The translations under genes were made by a program, and so were the position numbers. A DNA stretch of 35,981 bases from Nemertoderma westbladi (Eukaryota > Xenacoelomorpha > Nemertodermatida > Nemertodermatidae): NCBI GenBank assembly GCA_032718475.1, contig JAUCBJ010002745.1, positions 1 to 35,981 of the forward strand, written 5' to 3'. Positions within the stretch are counted from its first letter, which is position 1, and each line of letters begins with the position of its first letter. Below, piece after piece: positions 19,319 to 28,631 of the stretch. Below the pieces are notes generated by a model. The model was given only the letters and a program-made list of their open reading frames with translations, searched no databases and was not told the DNA's origin.

Positions 19319-19735
19319 TTGGACGAATGCTTACAACGACAAGCGGAGGAAAATCAGCTCGAGGAGAAGCATATCGATTTCAACAGAGCCCGAGAACGCG
19401 AGTCGGAAAGAACCATCAATCCGAGGAAATTTCTCACTACACATGGTCCACCTACCGCTCTCGTGCAAACGACCCGTCAGGGACCAGTAAGAGCTGCTGT
19501 CTTAAAACGCGCTCTCAAGGTTGTTCGACCTCATTCCACTGAGGTTGATACCGATCAACCGGGTACTTCGACCGGCGGACACACCGACCGTACCCCTAAA
19601 CCTTCTGATGTAATTGTATTGCACCCTTCACCCAGGAGTTATAGCCCTCCTTGTAAAGTGGCTCGCCCCGAAGAGAAAAGGACTCTTGCTAGCCTCAAAA
19701 AACCACGTAAACGCCGTTCGCGTAAGAAAGACTAA
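19319..19735 (+). CDS. Unrecognised accessory frame 3, basic C-terminal tail
   Basis: 138 codons from a TTG; the frame is open further upstream across the end of frame 2, so it is more likely that protein's C-terminus than a separate gene. Polar and basic; Pro/Ser-rich middle (LHPSPRSYSPPCK) and a Lys/Arg end (KKPRKRRSRKKD) resembling a nuclear localisation or nucleic-acid-binding tail. It stops 78 bases before the 3' LTR. Confidence 0.45.
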   Translation: MDECLQRQAEENQLEEKHIDFNRARERESERTINPRKFLTTHGPPTALVQTTRQGPVRAAVLKRALKVVRPHSTEVDTDQPGTSTGGHTDRTPKPSDVIVLHPSPRSYSPPCKVARPEEKRTLASLKKPRKRRSRKKD

Positions 19736-19812
19736 ATGTTTAGAGTATTTTTATATTTAGAAACTGTGATTTTTTATATTTTATAGAATTAAATCCCATT
19801 TTCTGGGAGCGG

Positions 19813-21000
19813 TGTAAAAGCTTTTGCGGATATAACCAGTCATTTTCTCCGCAATTAACTGTTTAGTTGTTTTAGCGGACATAACAAGCCATTTTCTCCG
19901 CAATGTACCCTGTAGGTGTTTTAGCGGACATAACAAGCCATTTTATGCCGCAATACGCCAAATACTCTAAATAGAGTGTAGTTTCAGATGACGAAATCTG
20001 TCAGCTGATTTGCTGCCAGCGTGGAGCTTTTCTTTGTTCTTTGTTCTGCTCGGCCAATCAGAACGATTTTCACTTTGTGTTGGACAGTGCCTACAGAAAC
20101 CCACGCAATTCAGTCAGTGTGTATCTTTTCTAAGCCCAGAACACCGGCTTAGGATTCTTCTGTACTTCGGTAGAAGTTTCAGACTTTGGCCAACATTAGA
20201 CGGCTTTGATTATAAGAACGTAAATCTATTATCTGATGAAACATCAAACTGCAGTCTGCACTGACTGAACAACTTTGATACTGCACCTACCAACTGCGGT
20301 ACCGGTATTACCGATACTGGCTGAATATCACCGCATTATTGTACTTCTGTTTACTGTCTATTATTAATGGTTATATGTTGATGGATATGTTGTTATATTT
20401 GGAGAATATCGATAAATAATCATAAAACCCCAATCTTCTTGATTACTTGGTTACCGGTAGCAACTGCGACTTACATTACATTGGTTTTAGTGTGCAGTAA
20501 ATGCTATTTCATAATCCCTACATGTGTCAGTGGCTATCCTCCTTATATATGATCAAATTCAGTGACGGTCGGCAGATCAGTGTGCAGCAGTGTGAAATCG
20601 TATGCAGCAGTGTGATAGATAATAAAGCATCTCCTAAAGAATGCGCTATTTACGAAAATCATTAGCCATCTCGTTGTGTTTAGTATAAGTCATAACTCTG
20701 TTTTATACTTAAAGCGCCACGTCCTAAAGGAACTGTTAATATTTCCCTGAAAGTGAATAATATTGTCAGAGATTATATAGTAACAATCAATCGAATAATA
20801 CAGTAGGTCTGCAACGCAATAAGGTCAAAGCATCCGAATCCAGTCTCCCTTAACTGTGGGTGAATGATCGCGCATAGACTGGCTTCGGCTAATGTTACTT
20901 TATGTGCATTAAATCATTGTTATAGGCTAAAGTCGATTTATAAACAAGAGGACACCTAAAATTGGCAGGTTAAACTGCTAAAGGTCTGAAAGCGCGAACA
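19813..21000 (+). repeat. 3' LTR
   Basis: 1188 bp, TGTAAAAGC...GCGCGAACA, nearly identical to the 5' LTR. Differences seen include a short indel at GATTTG(A)C.GCCA and mostly transitions. The three ~48-bp U3 repeats are at about 19821-19960; AATAAA at 20621-20626. Confidence 0.92.
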
Positions 21001-21005
21001 AACTT
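21001..21005. repeat. Target-site duplication AACTT, right of LTR element
   Basis: Identical to 8231-8235. Confidence 0.92.
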
Positions 21006-21431
21006 CCTAATAGGTGGAGCAGTTCCCACCGATAACTGCGCCAGTAACGTTTCGACTTCAGCTTGCTTGGCTTGTAGTGAACTCAGCAATGCCCATACTG
21101 ATGGTCTTTTCTGATCAACAAGACTTGCCACGAAACGATTGATTACTTCAGACCTGTTATTGGTACGGTCAGCATCACCAAGTGTGGCAGCGTGTACATT
21201 TCAAAGATCTTTCGAAAATAATGGTGGTGATGAACGTGTAACATTCAGCTTCGCTCCGTCCACTTTCACAACTCGTTTACCAGAAACATATGTTGATGCA
21301 AAGTATTCCAATACCAACTCGCCGTGTTCAGGTGTGTTGCTATACAGATATTGAAGTCCTAGTTCAATATCACCGAGTGGCAGGAAAGCCAGACCATCAA
21401 TCATACCGATAAACTTTCTAAATATTACACA
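21001..21431 (-). pseudogene. MULE transposase C-terminal region
   Basis: Minus-strand codons give KFIGMIDGLAFLPLGDIE, then LVLEYFASTYVSG, and after a frame change near 21200 VINRFVASLVDQKRPSVWAL and LSVGTAPPIRKF. These are the conserved C-terminal features of FLYWCH/MULE proteins (LAFLP, YF..TY, W..L.S). The last codon runs into the LTR element target site and resumes at 8235. A frame change and loss of the core make it a pseudogene. Confidence 0.7.
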
Positions 21432-21614
21432 GTCGTTTTAAAGTGTGGATAATCCCAGATCACGCACTTTCCTAATCGTTGCCTGTCGTAAATGAAAATA
21501 AATGTAAATGGGTTAACAATTCAATGTAAGTTACCTCTGTTTTTCTCTCAAGAAAAGAATAGACCAGAGGGACGGTGCGGTCTATGACATGACACGATAT
21601 GATATAGAGTTGAT

Positions 21615-21752
21615 AAAAGAGCTGGGGTGCTCTGTGTTGCTCTGGGGTGCTCTAGGGTGTTCTGGGTGCTCTGAGATGCTCTGGGGTGCTCTTGGGTTCT
21701 CCGGGGAGCTCTGGAGTGCTCTGGGCTGCTCTTGGGTGCGATGGGGTGCTGA
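21615..21752. repeat. Minisatellite of 10-11 bp GCTCTGGGGT units
   Basis: About a dozen degenerate copies of GCTCTGGGGT/GCTCTTGGGT. It sits inside the MULE transposase remnant just after the DGTFKSAP block (minus strand) and replaces or interrupts the catalytic core. Confidence 0.85.
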
Positions 21753-21858
21753 CTTAAATGTTCCATCAACAGACCACTGTTTTGAATGACGAAGATAGCG
21801 CAACCCCTCATCGGTATAGAAAACAACAATACTTTGGTCCGCACCAGGTCCATATTGT
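21730..21858 (-). pseudogene. MULE transposase catalytic-core start (DGTF block)
   Basis: Minus strand reads VVFYTDEGLRYLRHSKQW then SVDGTFKSAP, the hallmark block with the first catalytic Asp (W-x-x-DGTFK). An in-frame stop lies just upstream and the sequence then dissolves into the minisatellite. The second and third catalytic acids are not found. Confidence 0.7.
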
Positions 21859-22113
21859 CATACTGTCAAAACATGCCGGCCGGTACTGAGCAATAGGGAA
21901 TAGCAACTTCGGACTTGAAATCGAGATCCTGCAATGTCATAGATGGTATGTGTCTCTGGCCTTCCCTGTTGATTCCCCGCCAAGGATTGTTTCTCAACGA
22001 GGTATGTATGGGTATGTATGGACATGGTATGTATGGCTTGACCTCGGAATCAACTGCCTTCGGAGAATGTGAAATTATCTTCGTAGATTAAGAAAATGGA
22101 GAGGAGGTTTGGT

Positions 22114-22362
22114 TCATAACATCCTGTCTAAATTGCGCAACCGAAATATCTGTCTCATCAGTGTGGCATCCTTCGAGTGGCTATTTAATTCACTGGGGTC
22201 AGAATGATCAATTAAAGTTCTAGCAGATCCAAAACACTTTGGCCTATTCACACAGCGCCAAACGATCGAGGTTTCGGATTTAACCTTTATAGTATACAAC
22301 TTCTTGTTAAAATTAAGTTTGGCTTGTTTCCTCTTAGTAATGAGAGGTGATGATGATGACAT
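22114..22362 (-). pseudogene. FLYWCH-type zinc finger, N-terminus of the MULE transposase
   Basis: 82 codons from ATG 22362. Residues ~10-65 fit a FLYWCH finger: KLNFNKKLYTIKVK, IVWRCVNRPKCFGSARTL, then a His in NSHSKDA as a metal ligand. The fold binds DNA and is fused to MULE transposases in many animals. A stop follows at residue 82 and about 250 bases with no clear match separate it from the DGTF block, so the gene is broken. Confidence 0.7.
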
Positions 22363-22632
22363 ATTTAAAATAGTTGAAGAGCATAAAAATTGAAGTTAAA
22401 TAAAATAATTCAAAATAAAATATAAAATAATTGATTGAAAATTGCAACAATACAGTATCTTTCTATTGGAGGTTAATTAAAATAATCCATTAACTAAAAA
22501 AAGTGATAGCGATTCTACAAGTTGTGACTGTATGACCTCTTTATTATAAGGTCAATTAATATAATAATCAACATACAAGCCCATTTCTCCAACAGATATT
22601 GTACTATATTGCGCAGTATAATAGCGATTGGG

Positions 22633-22640
22633 GATCAAAC
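22633..22640. repeat. 8-bp target-site duplication GATCAAAC, left of hAT
   Basis: Perfect match to 23858-23865; 8 bp is the hAT signature. Confidence 0.92.
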
Positions 22641-22745
22641 TAGGGCTGGCAATCCCGGGATCCCGGGATTCCGGGATCCCGGGATCCCGGAATAAAATGC
22701 AATCCCGAAATCCCGGGATTCAAGAACAAAAATCCCGGGATTTTC
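22641..22745. repeat. hAT left end: array of ATCCCGGGAT palindromes
   Basis: Several overlapping ATCCCGGGAT units in about 100 bp, mirrored by 23766-23857 at the right end; presumed transposase-binding sites. Confidence 0.8.
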
Positions 22746-23061
22746 GGGATTTTGGTTAAAGCATTTCCACAGGTTGACAGTAACAATTTAATACAGTATA
22801 TCGTGACAATAATGTCATTATTAATGTCCATGTAGGTAGGGCTAGGCCTAAACCAGTAACACTGTTAAAATAGGGCCAAACTGAAACTATACCGGATGTG
22901 ATGGACTGTGCATGCATACCGGTACCGGCCAGTACTGGCTGAGTGGTAGTAGGACGCACCTGTCTATGCAATGACATAGGCTTCTGATACTGATACTTAC
23001 AGTAGTTTAGTTGTACCGGTCCTTTACCAGTAATTTGAGTTGGCCTCTATAAATAATAACA

Positions 23062-23571
23062 ATGGCAGATGGACAGTTTACACATTTCAAATCTGAAGGA
23101 GTATGGCAGAACTTCCTTAGACACGGGGATGTAGCTAAGTGTATATTTCAAGTATGTGATTCACCGTGCAACAAGTTAATAAAGTGTGGTGGCGGATCTA
23201 CAAAAGGTCTACACACGCACCTAAAATCCGTGCATAATACCAACCTTCTTAAAAAGAAGATTACCGCCAATTCCAATGAAAACGACACCGCTGATATTAC
23301 TGAAGCTCAGGTTAAATCTACTAATAAAGCAAGGCCTATTCAAAAAACTTTAACAATCGACAACTACTTTGGGTCCAAGGAATATTCACTCAATGCAGTA
23401 CTAGCTAGATTAATAGCAGTGGATGGCCTTCCATTTTCTGTGTTCGAGACATCGTGTGATTTACGTCGTCTTTTTCAAAGGTCTGGATACACCTTGCCAA
23501 TTTCACATAATTCAGTCAGTTCGCATATTAAGAAATTCGCTGAAGAATGCCGAACAATTGTTAACGATTAA
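23062..23571 (+). CDS. hAT transposase N-terminal fragment with BED zinc finger
   Basis: 169 codons. Residues ~12-55 form a BED finger: GVWQNFLRHGDVAKCIF, then C, and KGLHTHLKSVHN with the two His. Residues ~100-165 match the post-finger hAT region: TIDNYF, ARLIAVDGLPFSVFE, SHNSVSSHIKKF. A TAA at 23569 ends the frame before the RNase H-like domain; intact hAT proteins have roughly 550-750 residues. A tandem repeat of GTATATTAGTTAACTATAGG follows. A DNA-binding-only product might act as a repressor of the family (inference). Confidence 0.8.
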   Translation: MADGQFTHFKSEGVWQNFLRHGDVAKCIFQVCDSPCNKLIKCGGGSTKGLHTHLKSVHNTNLLKKKITANSNENDTADITEAQVKSTNKARPIQKTLTIDNYFGSKEYSLNAVLARLIAVDGLPFSVFETSCDLRRLFQRSGYTLPISHNSVSSHIKKFAEECRTIVND

Positions 23572-23665
23572 CTACTGTTTATTAACTGTTTGTTAACTAC
23601 AGTATATTAGTTAACTATAGGTTAACTACTGTATATTAGTTAACTATAGGTTAACTACTTTAACA
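23570..23665. repeat. ~31-bp tandem repeat, TTAACTACTGTATATTAG unit
   Basis: Two near-identical copies plus a partial third of GTTAACTACTGTATATTAGT + TAACTATAG, right after the hAT frame stop; probably marks the internal deletion point. Confidence 0.75.
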
Positions 23666-23857
23666 GTATCAGTAATAGATACCTAATATTAATATTAAAA
23701 AAAGGAAATTAATTGCTATTAATTGACACAAGTATTTTTTCACCTACATTATTCCTGAAATTCTAAATCCCGGGATTAATCCCGGGATCCCGGGATTGGA
23801 CCATTTCTGATCCCGGAATCCCGGGATTTCAATAACCCTCCGGGATTGCCAGCCCTA

Positions 23858-23865
23858 GATCAAAC
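23858..23865. repeat. 8-bp target-site duplication GATCAAAC, right of hAT
   Basis: Same eight bases as 22633-22640. Confidence 0.92.
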
Positions 23866-23997
23866 AGTTTAATTAATTAAAATAATGAATGTGTGAGTTG
23901 AGTGTGAATGACCTACTGTACATATTGCAAAGAGTAATAATTAATTACTGCAAGAATGCTAAACTAAATTTGATTTATTTATGGGATTGATTGACTC

Positions 23998-24093
23998 TTT
24001 GGGCCAAAACGTCCGACAAGCAAATTGGATGTTCCAGTCATTGGGCCGAAACGTCCTAGGCCAAAACGTCTTAGACCGAAACGTCTGTTACCC
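23998..24093. repeat. MULE right end with inverted copies of the motif
   Basis: Inverse-orientation motifs GGCCAAAACGTC and GGCCGAAACGTCC, ending CCGAAACGTCTGTTACCC. They mirror the left end, with fewer copies than the left. Confidence 0.8.
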
Positions 24094-24102
24094 CTTGTGA
24101 AT
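24094..24102. repeat. Right 9-bp target-site copy of the MULE
   Basis: CTTGTGAAT, 8 of 9 equal to CTTGAGAAT at 7763-7771. Confidence 0.7.
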
Positions 24103-25902
24103 CTTGCGCCCGTAACCGTCTGATAGTTTGAGTACGGATTATTAGTCAAAGTTGGAGAAGATTTGAGGATACACTCGTCTGCTCAAAATAGTATTTGACG
24201 TCTGAAGTATCAGCAATATATATTTTACTATACCCTGAATATGACAGACAACTTATGACTGACTGAGTACAACTACTGTACCTAAATATTTGGATCTCCG
24301 CTATAAACACACAAGTACTCGGGGATGTTGTGTCCGATCTGAAATCGAATTAACTGAGAACTAGTTTGATATTGATGATATAATTTCTATAGTCTAAAAC
24401 TCAAAATATGTGCGAAATTTTTCCAAAACCTCAGGTGATTATTTTACATGCCAGTATTGAATTCTCCCAAACAAACAAACAACAGAAAAACTCATATATG
24501 AAAGATATTTATATCAAATAATATAAAACATAACACACACAGCATAATACATGTGATATAGGGAGGGGATATAGTTCCTCAATGGTTCCACTGTTCTCTG
24601 AAACAGCAACCACGCGAAGATGTTGATATAAGAGAATCTTGAGCCAGATCCAACTGCTTGAACACTGATTAGTAATAATGTCCGCTGTAGATTCTGGAGT
24701 GTGCATACTGTGCAACCAGCAATTCTTGTTTGAATATCACATGTATTGAAATGTCAGTAATTCTAATTTCAAGTTATATTTGGTACTGTAAATAGATTGA
24801 GTGCCACCTGTAGTTGAGATCGTCGCTGACATCAACTCGAAACTTTAGGATACTTAAAGCTTCAAGACTTCAGAAACTGTCTCACTCATAATCAGAAAAA
24901 TCTTTACATCTTTATTAACAACTAGCTCTTGAGTCTTATAAAACTTGACCGGATCTGTGTACCATCCACAACAAGTGATGGATATTGTAACAGGCATAGC
25001 TTTGTAGGTGTTAGTGGTAGGTGAAGGCATTGTGCATTCGCTATGATATCTAACACAAACAGCGGCACCAGTGTCTGCAAAAGAAGCGATAATTCGGTCC
25101 TACATAATAATTCTAATTCATAACTAAATTTTATTTGCTCTGTATATCTCTGTGTTTGCTCTGGGTTGGCAGGGTAATTGATGAGTTGCCAGACATCGGT
25201 GAACATGTGGAATATTGCGAAATTTCACCGTTTTATTGAGACTGACTGGATTATATATTTCAAGCTAGATGTTCTTCATACGAAGAGAGAGGCTTGAGCA
25301 TGCATCTTGGTTGTAGCCTCCTCACTGGAAGTAATCACTGAAGCTGTTTCTGAGTTTTCCACCACCTGAGATGTTTATTGCTTCATTTGGTTTTCACATT
25401 CTTACGATACGATTGATATTATATACAGTCCTTTGAATACTTGAGGTTCCCTCTTACCCAGCATGTATAACAATAAAATAGCGATTCTGTGCAAATCATT
25501 CCGGACTACAGGAAGAAATATGATGAAGATTTAACAATAATCACAAACATCGTCTGTATGTGATGTTTTCTCGTGTAGGATTCCTGGGTATTATTTTCCG
25601 TGAACATTTTCTAGGTCGGTTTGATTAACCTCTGATATCCACTCGTATTAATGCGGACCCCTGTAATCTTCCGCTATTTCTTATGACAACCACTAGTTCC
25701 CACTGCTATTTCATTGCATTAGGTTGTTTGAACGATCATATTGTTATTAGTGTCAGTGTCCGGGTGGATGCAGTGCCAAGATCTGCTTTTGCTTTCACAG
25801 TAGTGTTTGGCGGTGCAGTTTCAAATTCTACTAAAGGCTATATATTTGGAATTTTTGTTGTATCCCTAATAAATACACTAAGACTATTATAGCTTACACG
25901 CA
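24103..25902. other. Intergenic stretch without a recognised gene
   Basis: Several frames of 60-95 codons on both strands (for example minus 24922-25206) show no domain, signal or conserved motif that I recognise. I see nothing functional. Confidence 0.5.
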
Positions 25903-25978
25903 AACAGGTATACCGGGGTTCAACAGGTATACCGGGGTTCAACAGGTATACCGGCGTTCAACAGGTATACCGGGGTAC
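25903..25978. repeat. 19-bp tandem repeat, four copies
   Basis: AACAGGTATACCGGGGTTC at 25903, 25922, 25941 and 25960; one copy has GGCG, the last ends GGTAC. Confidence 0.95.
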
Positions 25979-26296
25979 AGTAATTCATGTTGTAGGTCTA
26001 GCACTACCGCGCTACTGCCCAATTCAAAGTATGTGATCCCAGACCAAATAACTAAACAGTTGTTAATTTTTTTTTTATGCTATCTCACCAGTAGTGGTGG
26101 TAATTAAAATAACTATACTGCTGCACTGATTGCATGATTCCTCGGCTAACAGTAGCTACAGGATATTGTAATGCATACTCGCTGTAATACAAATTCATAG
26201 ATACCGTTGTAAATGTGGACACTGTAACTGGTGCCGGAGGTTGTCGACAGGCAGAAAGGATCTCAACAACGAAATCATTCAAATACGAAATCCAGT

Positions 26297-26640
26297 TAAC
26301 GTTTATCGTTTTGGTTAGCCAAATGCGCCATAGTAACCTGATTTATCTTTCATGAATTATAAACTTACACGACGTTTTAAAATATGAAAGTGAAATATAC
26401 TCACTCGTATATAAAAAAATATCATTCATTGACGAACGAAACGTAGTTGCGTTTATTGTTTTGGTTGGCCAAACGCGTCATTGTAACATGTTCCTTTCAC
26501 TTGAAATTTAACTTCAACGGTTTCTCAATATATCAAAACAAAACATGCACACCCATATACTGTACATAAATATCATTCACATGCGAAATGAACACAGTTG
26601 CGTTTATTGTTTTGACAACAACTAATTGGCCATTCACTAG
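26297..26640. repeat. ~150-bp tandem repeat, two full copies and a partial third
   Basis: Copies begin GTTTATCGTTTTGGTTAGCC (26300) and GTTTATTGTTTTGGTTGGCC (26452), then GTTTATTGTTTTGAC (26600). Each of the first two continues AAATGCGCCATAGTAAC or AAACGCGTCATTGTAAC, and AATATCATTCA...GACGAAC or ATGCGAA. The core appears inverted at 28333-28385 and 31238-31300. Confidence 0.75.
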
Positions 26641-27384
26641 AGGGAGCCCAAAGGCTCCTCTGCTCAATAGAGTAGGTTGCTTCTAGTGTTGGTCTGTTTG
26701 TAAATTCCAAATATACCAAAATCATGACAGTCAACCTAGACAGCCCTCAAGAAATGTCTGATTTTAAGGGTAAGCTCTAAGGATGGCTTGCTTCAGCACG
26801 TGGATGACTTCTGCTACTTGGGATCATGGATCAGAAAGTCAGGTGAAGACGTCAGGATAGCTCAGGGGAAGGCATGGGCAGCGTTAAATAGTCTGTCCAG
26901 GATTTGGAAGTCTCATAGAATATAATGGAACCTTAAGGTTCGATTATTTATGGCAGCAGTAGTACCAATACACTTATATGGGAGTCCATGCTAGGCTCTA
27001 ATTGCAGAGGATACCAAATCTCTGGATGGCACTTTCACAAGAATGCTGCGCCGGGTTCATTGTGTCAAGTACAATACACACATCTCCAACCAGACTCTAT
27101 ACTACATTGGTGGTATTCCATTAATCTCCCCTAGCTTGACAGTTGATCGGAACCGCCTCCGCTTTGCAGGACATTGCTTTCGTTGTGAGGACCAGGCAGT
27201 GCATAATCTTGTGCATTGGCGGCCTCATGGAGTAATGAATAAGCATGGTGGACATCCCATGACTTTCTTGAGACGCATCTTAAAGGACACTGGCCTTGAA
27301 GATGCGGATGATATAGCAAATGTTATGCGTGATAGGGAGTTGTGGCGGCGCATCTTTGCTGACAAGCCGGCACAGCATTCTTAA
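26640..27384 (+). pseudogene. LINE reverse transcriptase C-terminal part (copy 2)
   Basis: The upstream half contains HVDDFCYLGSWIRKSG, ALNSLSRIWKS, a stop, then KVRLFMAAVVPIHLYGS, another stop, and LDGTFTRMLRRVHCV. It continues as an open frame (27043-27384) with RNRLRFAGHCFRC, LVHW, ILKDTGLEDADDIANVM and DRELWRRI. This is the standard C-terminal region of endonuclease-reverse-transcriptase LINEs. At least two stops break it. The first ~80 bases are similar to 7618-7700 of copy 1, so both come from one family. Confidence 0.75.
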
Positions 27385-27990
27385 TATGTAATATATATAC
27401 AGTATAATGTAGCAGCTGCAATGCAGCATGCCGACCGTAGTAGAATTCGGCCATTATTGACACACACCCCTAACAGTGTCCGTTCGCTAAGGCTCGCCCC
27501 ACATGTTTCTGTTGTGAACACGGTGTACTATAAACACATGGCTGCACTAGATGACTTCCTCTAATTCTGCATATCTATATACTACTGTACCTACACAGTT
27601 TGCACTGTGAGTGGCAATGTTCGGTTTGCCATAATGTAAATCCTTCCTATGTAACTTTACCCTGCAGTCAATTTATTGTAGCTGCTGCACTGCCCAAGAA
27701 CCTCAAGGAGTCAATGAACTCTAAACCGGTTATATGCTAGAAAAGTTGATAGCCGAGATAGCTAATGAATTCCGGAATAAACATTTTGAAATTATGACTA
27801 TTATAAAATCGATTATTTCTTTAACAAAATTGATTAGATTTAAAACATATTCAAGTTAGATAAATTGGTAATTTTAGATGTCGTTGTAAATTTGTAATTC
27901 TTGAATTTTCTACCCACGCCCTTAGTATTCGTGGTTAGCGTGATTTCTAATAAATAAGATAGCCATAGCCAAGCTTTCTATCGATGTAAA
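27385..27990. other. Intergenic stretch without a gene
   Basis: LINE 3' flank and AT-rich DNA. I see no gene or recognisable repeat. Confidence 0.5.
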
Positions 27991-28520
27991 GTATTCTAGG
28001 TTTTCACTTTTCGGTACAATTTGTATTGGAATTTTATATATGAAGGATTTGTATTTTTTATTTATCCGTATTAAGGTTATTTCGTGGATCTTGTGAAGAA
28101 TACCGGACTTTCTGCCGTTCTATTTCACTTTGCAGTTACCCCCATGTGAAGAATACCGGACTTTCTGCCGTTCTATTTCACTTTGCAGTTACCCCCATGT
28201 GAAGAATACCAGACTTTCTGCCGTTATATTTCACTTTGCAGTTACCCCCATGTGAAGAATACCAGACTTTCTGCCGTTATATTTCACTTTGCAGTTACCC
28301 CCATGTGAAGAATACCAGGTTTTCACCAAAAACACAGGTTACAGAATGGGCTGAATCTAACCAAAACAATATACGAATTAGTATATGTACAGGTTATAAG
28401 ACATAAATAAGCGGTATAAAACACTTAATAAAGATAAAATAAAAAAAATAAAAAATCTTCATATATAAAATTCCAATAAAAAGTCGACCGAAAAGTGAAA
28501 TCCTGGTATTCTTCACGTGG
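27991..28520. mobile_element. Non-autonomous inverted-repeat element carrying 53-bp tandem repeats
   Basis: The left arm (27991-28070) reads TATTCTAGGTTTTCACTTTT, CGGT, TTGGAATTTTATATATGAAG and a T-rich run. The right arm (28437-28520) is its inverted copy: CTTCATATATAAAATTCCAA, ACCGAAAAGTGAAATCCTGG, TATTCTTCACG. Between them lie four 53-bp units. No coding capacity. The architecture (inverted arms around a short tandem array) is like MITEs with internal satellites; superfamily unknown, and I could not define a target duplication. Confidence 0.65.
28092..28319. repeat. 53-bp tandem repeat, four full copies and a partial fifth
   Basis: Units start TGTGAAGAATACC at 28092, 28145, 28198, 28251 and 28304. 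Units 1-2 read CCGGACTTTCTGCCGTTCTA; units 3-4 read CCAGACTTTCTGCCGTTATA; all continue TTTCACTTTGCAGTTACCCC. Pairs 1-2 and 3-4 share variants, suggesting stepwise duplication. Confidence 0.95.
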
Positions 28521-28631
28521 TGGGCGTACTTGTCTTTATTTTATTTTCTAAAAACAGGTATACAGTATATAATAAATCATTTCTTGTTTTGGTTAGTTTC
28601 CAGCCCTTATTTGTAACCTGGGTTTGTAGTA

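Larger units (their letters stand above)
8236..21000 (+). mobile_element. Internally deleted BEL/Pao-like LTR retrotransposon with extra reading frames
   Basis: It is 12.77 kb, bounded by two direct LTRs of 1189 and 1188 bp (TG...CA) and a perfect 5-bp duplication. Order: 5' LTR, ~1.9 kb leader, Gag-like frames (11325-13348), Gag core/zinc knuckle/protease frame (13373-16249), ~1.9 kb without genes, three unrecognised frames (18182-19735), a short purine tract GGGAGCGG (19805-19812), 3' LTR. Reverse transcriptase, most of RNase H and the integrase core are absent, so it cannot move by itself. LTRs differ at about 14 positions and one small indel by eye (about 1.2%), implying a recent insertion. 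No clear tRNA primer-binding site beginning TGG follows the 5' LTR. Confidence 0.9.
22641..23857 (+). mobile_element. hAT transposon, internally deleted, 1217 bp
   Basis: Terminal inverted repeats: left TAGGGCTGGCAATCCCGGGA, right TCCCGGGAT...CGGGATTGCCAGCCCTA. Both ends carry extra ATCCCGGGAT repeats. Perfect 8-bp duplication. Carries a BED-finger reading frame but no catalytic domain, so non-autonomous. It is inserted inside the MULE, outside the transposase remnants. Confidence 0.92.
7772..24093 (-). mobile_element. Mutator-like (MULE) DNA transposon with FLYWCH transposase, interrupted by two nested elements
   Basis: The ends are inverted: the left begins GGTATACAGACGTTTCGG, and the right, read on the minus strand, begins GGGTAACAGACGTTTCGG. 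Both carry arrays of GACGTTTCGGCC. Remnants of one minus-strand transposase gene lie inside: FLYWCH finger (22114-22362), the first catalytic block with DGTF (21730-21858), and the C-terminal region (21001-21431 continuing at 8098-8235). Without the LTR retrotransposon (12.77 kb) and the hAT insertion (1.2 kb) the element would be about 2.3 kb, short for an autonomous MULE, because most of the catalytic core is missing. The flanking 9-bp repeats support transposition as a unit. Confidence 0.78.

Noticed and set aside
18182-19735. Envelope gene in the accessory frames
   Set aside because: No signal peptide, no membrane helix, few cysteines; composition is hydrophilic with a basic tail.
24922-25206. 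94-codon minus-strand frame
   Set aside because: No recognisable motif, signal or splice context; compatible with chance.
27043-27384. A stand-alone gene of 113 codons
   Set aside because: It is the C-terminal end of a LINE polymerase whose upstream part has stops.
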